7,954 nt of DNA from an uncultured Rhizobiaceae group bacterium (GTDB lineage Bacteria > Pseudomonadota > Alphaproteobacteria > Rhizobiales > Rhizobiaceae): the NCBI GenBank assembly GCA_905479965.1, contig CAJQOR010000435.1, forward strand, positions 1 through 7,954. The letters run 5' to 3'. Each line of letters starts with the position of its first letter. The first letter of the stretch is position 1. Shown here one piece after another: positions 5,558-7,954 of the stretch. Under the pieces are notes generated by a model. It did no database searches, had not been told where the DNA came from, and saw only the letters and a program-made list of their open reading frames with translations. Both the position numbers and the translations under genes were made by a program.

Positions 5558-6309
5558 TGCAGCAATCCGGTTTTAAAAATATTGTTATTTCTGGCGCATC
5601 CAGCGGCATTGGGGCCGAACTGGCGATCCAGCTTGCCGGGCAAGGCGTCACGCTTTGTTTGCTCGGGCGTGATGCGGAGCGACTTAATGAGGTATGCGAA
5701 AAATGCCAGACCCAAGGCGCATCCGCATCAACTCATATAGTTGATGTGCGTGATGATCAGCACATGCATGATCTTTTGCTTAAACTTGATGATCAGCATT
5801 TATTTGATCTTGTAATAGCGAGCGCTGGAGTGGGACGACAATACGAAGATACCGATTTCATCCGCCTCACCACTGAGATCAATGTGTTTGGTGTTTTAAA
5901 TATGGTTGAACCGCTGCTTCCGCGTTTGAAAGAGCGCAATAAGGGACAGGTGGCGGTATTAAGTTCACTTGCTGGATTTCGCACATTTGGGCGACCAGCG
6001 GGATATTCAGCCAGTAAAGCTTGGGTCCGGCTTTATGGCGAAGCTTTGCGCGGGCAATATGCAAAATATGGAGTTGGGGTAAGTGTTGTCTGTCCGGGTT
6101 TTGTGAAAACACCGATGGTGCAAAATGCGCCGAAAAACATGTCCGTTATGCCTGTTGAAAAAGCGGTAGAAAAAATCATTCGCGGACTAAAGCGCAACAA
6201 TGGACGTATAATTTTCCCATTCCATCAAGCGTTTTTCATCTGGCTGATTTCGACTTTGCCGACACAATGGTTAGAGGCGTTCTTTATCAAACAAATGGAC
6301 GATCGTTGA
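5557..6309 (+). CDS. Short-chain dehydrogenase/reductase, NADPH-type, last gene of the biotin-linked operon
   Basis: A 250-residue classical SDR predicted to interconvert a keto and a hydroxyl group with NADP(H). The nucleotide-binding loop is SGASSGIG (12-19), and Arg38 after strand 2 (LLGRDAERL) favours NADPH over NADH. ASAG (88-91) stands for the usual NNAG. The catalytic set is complete: Asn109, Ser137, Tyr150 and Lys154 (YSASK). The last 30 residues (about 219-246) are strongly hydrophobic and aromatic, which could lie on the membrane or form a substrate lid. The GTG start follows an excellent Shine-Dalgarno and overlaps the thiolase stop by one base. Next to a ligase and thiolase, a 3-oxoacyl-CoA reductase or 3-hydroxyacyl-CoA dehydrogenase role is reasonable, but SDR substrates cannot be read from sequence. 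It ends two bases from the convergent MDR gene. Confidence 0.87.
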   Translation: MQQSGFKNIVISGASSGIGAELAIQLAGQGVTLCLLGRDAERLNEVCEKCQTQGASASTHIVDVRDDQHMHDLLLKLDDQHLFDLVIASAGVGRQYEDTDFIRLTTEINVFGVLNMVEPLLPRLKERNKGQVAVLSSLAGFRTFGRPAGYSASKAWVRLYGEALRGQYAKYGVGVSVVCPGFVKTPMVQNAPKNMSVMPVEKAVEKIIRGLKRNNGRIIFPFHQAFFIWLISTLPTQWLEAFFIKQMDDR

Positions 6310-6311
6310 TA

Positions 6312-7289
6312 TCAGAGCGCTAGCAACACCTTGCCCGATCGATTTGGATCATCAAGCACTTTTGCGGCGTTTTTAATCTCGTCAATTGGCAGAGTTTTAT
6401 AAACACGAGTTGTGATCGTGCCATCTAAGATAAGTTCTGCGGTTTTATCAAACATCTGTTGGATATCTTCATAAGGGGCGGAATGTACCCAATTGCGAAG
6501 CCAGTATAGTTTTAATGCGATATCCGGTCGATGCTTATTTAAATTTTGGCTGATTGGAATGCCAGATAATAACCCATAATGCACAATCATGCCGCCGATT
6601 TTTAATGACCTAGCAAGCGCTTCGGCTTTTGGCCCCCCAATAGCATCAAACATGACATCGAAGTTATGATATGTCTTTGACTTGATAAATGCATCTTCAT
6701 TTTGAACAGAAATTGTGTCGCCAAAAACGGTGTTTAATTCCTGTTTTGAACGATCTGATCGTGCAAGTGCTGTCACTTTCGCTCCGATCTTTAAGCATAA
6801 CTCGATAATGATATGACCAATCTCTGAGTTCGCCGCATTGACCAATACCGAGTTCGACCTATCAACTATTGCGATTTCATCCACCATTTTTAATGCGGTC
6901 ATTGGATTGATATAAGACATGGCCGCGTCTTGCGGTGCGAGGCGGTCATTCATCGTAAAACAGTTTTGAGCCTTTGCGAGTTGAAACTTTTGCCAAGTGC
7001 CTGATTGGCGGATTGGCATGACGCGTTCACCAATTTTCAAATGTAAAACATTTGCACCTATTTGATGTACTAAACCCACGCCCTCAAACCCGGGTCGAAA
7101 AGGTAGCTGTGTGCGCCCACGATATGCCCCGCTTATTGTGATGATGTCAGATGGATTTATTGGAGCATACTCCATTTTGATCAAAACTTCGTCTGGCCCG
7201 CAATGAGGCAGATCGGTCGTCTCAATTTCAATCACATCTTCAAGCTTTCCAAACTGATGAATTATTGAGCAGGTGTTTAAAATTTGCAT
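6312..7289 (-). CDS. MDR-family 2-enoyl-thioester reductase-like oxidoreductase (MECR/ETR1 type, zinc-free)
   Basis: A 325-residue medium-chain dehydrogenase/reductase. It resembles NADPH-dependent trans-2-enoyl-CoA/ACP reductases more than alcohol dehydrogenases: APINPSDI (42-49), GAYRG (54-58) with Tyr56 at the catalytic tyrosine position, GFEGVG (67-72), GTW (97-99) and NPMTA (128-132). The cofactor loop is NAANSEIG (151-158), followed by ALARSDR (174-180), where basic residues suggest NADPH. No zinc-binding cysteine cluster is present. Quinone-oxidoreductase-like activity is the main alternative. The ATG at 7289 has AAGG eight bases upstream (7298-7301). It is transcribed towards the biotin operon and divergently from the ATP-grasp gene, so it is not part of the operon transcript. 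Its chemistry would nevertheless complement a ligase, thiolase and ketoreductase set. Confidence 0.83.
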   Translation of the reverse strand: MQILNTCSIIHQFGKLEDVIEIETTDLPHCGPDEVLIKMEYAPINPSDIITISGAYRGRTQLPFRPGFEGVGLVHQIGANVLHLKIGERVMPIRQSGTWQKFQLAKAQNCFTMNDRLAPQDAAMSYINPMTALKMVDEIAIVDRSNSVLVNAANSEIGHIIIELCLKIGAKVTALARSDRSKQELNTVFGDTISVQNEDAFIKSKTYHNFDVMFDAIGGPKAEALARSLKIGGMIVHYGLLSGIPISQNLNKHRPDIALKLYWLRNWVHSAPYEDIQQMFDKTAELILDGTITTRVYKTLPIDEIKNAAKVLDDPNRSGKVLLAL

Positions 7290-7395
7290 AGGATGAACCT
7301 TATGGCTTTCTTAGCGAGTTGGAAATTCTTATAATCATTTGAGAAATATAGTTTTTGGGGGTTGTAATCAATTGTTAGAAATGTAGTCTTTTACT
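7290..7395. other. Divergent spacer between the enoyl-reductase-like and ATP-grasp genes
   Basis: This 106-base AT-rich spacer must hold promoters for both genes. A perfect TATAAT (7330-7335) is present on the plus strand but has no convincing -35 box. On the minus strand TTGATT and TATATT occur 15 bases apart (about 7343-7369). Neither is strong enough to call firmly, and no clear operator or terminator is seen. Confidence 0.35.
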
Positions 7396-7954
7396 ATGAG
7401 TAAAGATCCAGTTTTCTTTGATGAAATGTTTGCGAAGGGCATTGACCCACGTAGTCCTTATCAATCTGTACACGAATGGGTTAATTCAGAAGACCCAAAA
7501 ACTCTTACCAAAAAAGCAGAAGAAGCGGAGTTGTTTTTTCGCCGAACAGGTATCACCTTCAATGTTTATGGAGATGATGCTGCAACCGAAAGGTTGATCC
7601 CGTTTGATATCGTGCCGCGTATTTTGGCAGCAAGAGAGTTTTCCAAACTTGCAGAAGGTATTGAGCAGCGCGTTCAAGCGTTAAACGCATTTTTGCATGA
7701 TATTTATCACCGCCAAGAAATTTTAAAGGCGGGTGTTGTCCCCACCGGTCTTATTGCAAACAACGTCGCGTTTGAACCAAAGATGATTGGTTTTACGCCT
7801 CCTGGAAATATTTATACACATATTGTAGGTGTTGATATTGTGCGCACAGGTGAAGATGATTTCTTTGTGCTTGAAGACAACGCACGCACACCATCTGGGG
7901 TCTCCTACATGCTGGAAAATCGTGAAACGATGCTTCAGATGTTTCCGGAATTGT
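7396..7954 (+). CDS. Circularly permuted ATP-grasp type 2 protein (DUF404/DUF407 group), N-terminal part, runs off the window
   Basis: The visible 186 residues match the start of the circularly permuted ATP-grasp family, which is predicted to form an amide or peptide bond using ATP; the substrate is not established. The order of conserved blocks is FDEM (8-11), FFRRTGITFNVYGD (47-60), ERLIPFDIVPRIL (65-77), QRVQALNAFLHDIYH (91-105), and HIVGVDIVR followed by LEDNARTPSGVSYMLENRE (158-176). No stop is reached and the nucleotide-binding half lies outside. The frame is open throughout with no sign of damage. The ATG at 7396 is the only sensible start, since an in-frame TAG lies just upstream (7384-7386); no good Shine-Dalgarno is visible. 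In proteobacteria such genes are commonly followed by an alpha-E domain (DUF403) protein and a transglutaminase-like protease, which may lie to the right. Confidence 0.9.
   Translation, partial: MSKDPVFFDEMFAKGIDPRSPYQSVHEWVNSEDPKTLTKKAEEAELFFRRTGITFNVYGDDAATERLIPFDIVPRILAAREFSKLAEGIEQRVQALNAFLHDIYHRQEILKAGVVPTGLIANNVAFEPKMIGFTPPGNIYTHIVGVDIVRTGEDDFFVLEDNARTPSGVSYMLENRETMLQMFPEL

Noticed and set aside
6300..6330. Bidirectional factor-independent terminator between the convergent genes
   Set aside because: The palindromes are short and no GC-rich stem followed by a T-run is present; only two bases separate the stops.
7486..7677. Leftward 63-codon frame in the right-end gene
   Set aside because: It is antisense to the ATP-grasp gene, which is open from 7396 to the window edge with strong family motifs.

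Overview
The window looks like chromosome of a fairly AT-rich alphaproteobacterium, most likely a member of the Hyphomicrobiales (Rhizobiales). This rests on the bioM-bioN-bioY order typical of that class, a ProV-type osmoprotectant ATPase, and a circularly permuted ATP-grasp protein with the rhizobial-style LEDNARTPSGVSYM motif. The species cannot be named from the sequence. There are no tRNA or rRNA genes, insertion sequences, CRISPR arrays or clear factor-independent terminators.

Layout. (1) The window opens inside a leftward proV-like gene (1-272, N-terminal 90 residues only). (2) A divergent intergenic region of about 300 bases (273-576) carries a candidate promoter for each side and an unusual cluster of short inverted repeats. 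(3) A tightly packed rightward operon (577-6309) has seven genes: a hotdog acyl-CoA thioesterase, bioM, bioN, bioY, an AMP-forming acyl-CoA ligase, a thiolase and a short-chain dehydrogenase. All junctions are overlaps or gaps of 28 bases or less. (4) A leftward MDR-family gene resembling mitochondrial-type 2-enoyl-thioester reductases (6312-7289) converges on the operon with only two bases between the stop codons. (5) After a 106-base divergent spacer, a rightward circularly permuted ATP-grasp gene starts at 7396 and runs off the end.

How the genes may work together. BioMNY is the complete energy-coupling-factor biotin importer (ATPase, transmembrane coupler, substrate-binding subunit). Co-transcription with an acyl-CoA ligase, a thiolase, an NADPH-type SDR and a thioesterase recalls, from memory, the biotin-regulated yhfU(bioY)-yhfT(ligase)-yhfS(thiolase) group of Bacillus. 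That suggests a conserved link between biotin transport and CoA-thioester chemistry. Possible roles are making or salvaging the pimeloyl chain (for example from glutarate or azelate), or processing biotin vitamers; this is inference. The adjacent enoyl reductase would supply another step of such chemistry, but no dehydratase is visible. The thiolase keeps the nucleophilic Cys97, Asn318 and His350, but has Gly384 where the family normally has its second catalytic cysteine, so its reaction may differ from a standard thiolase.
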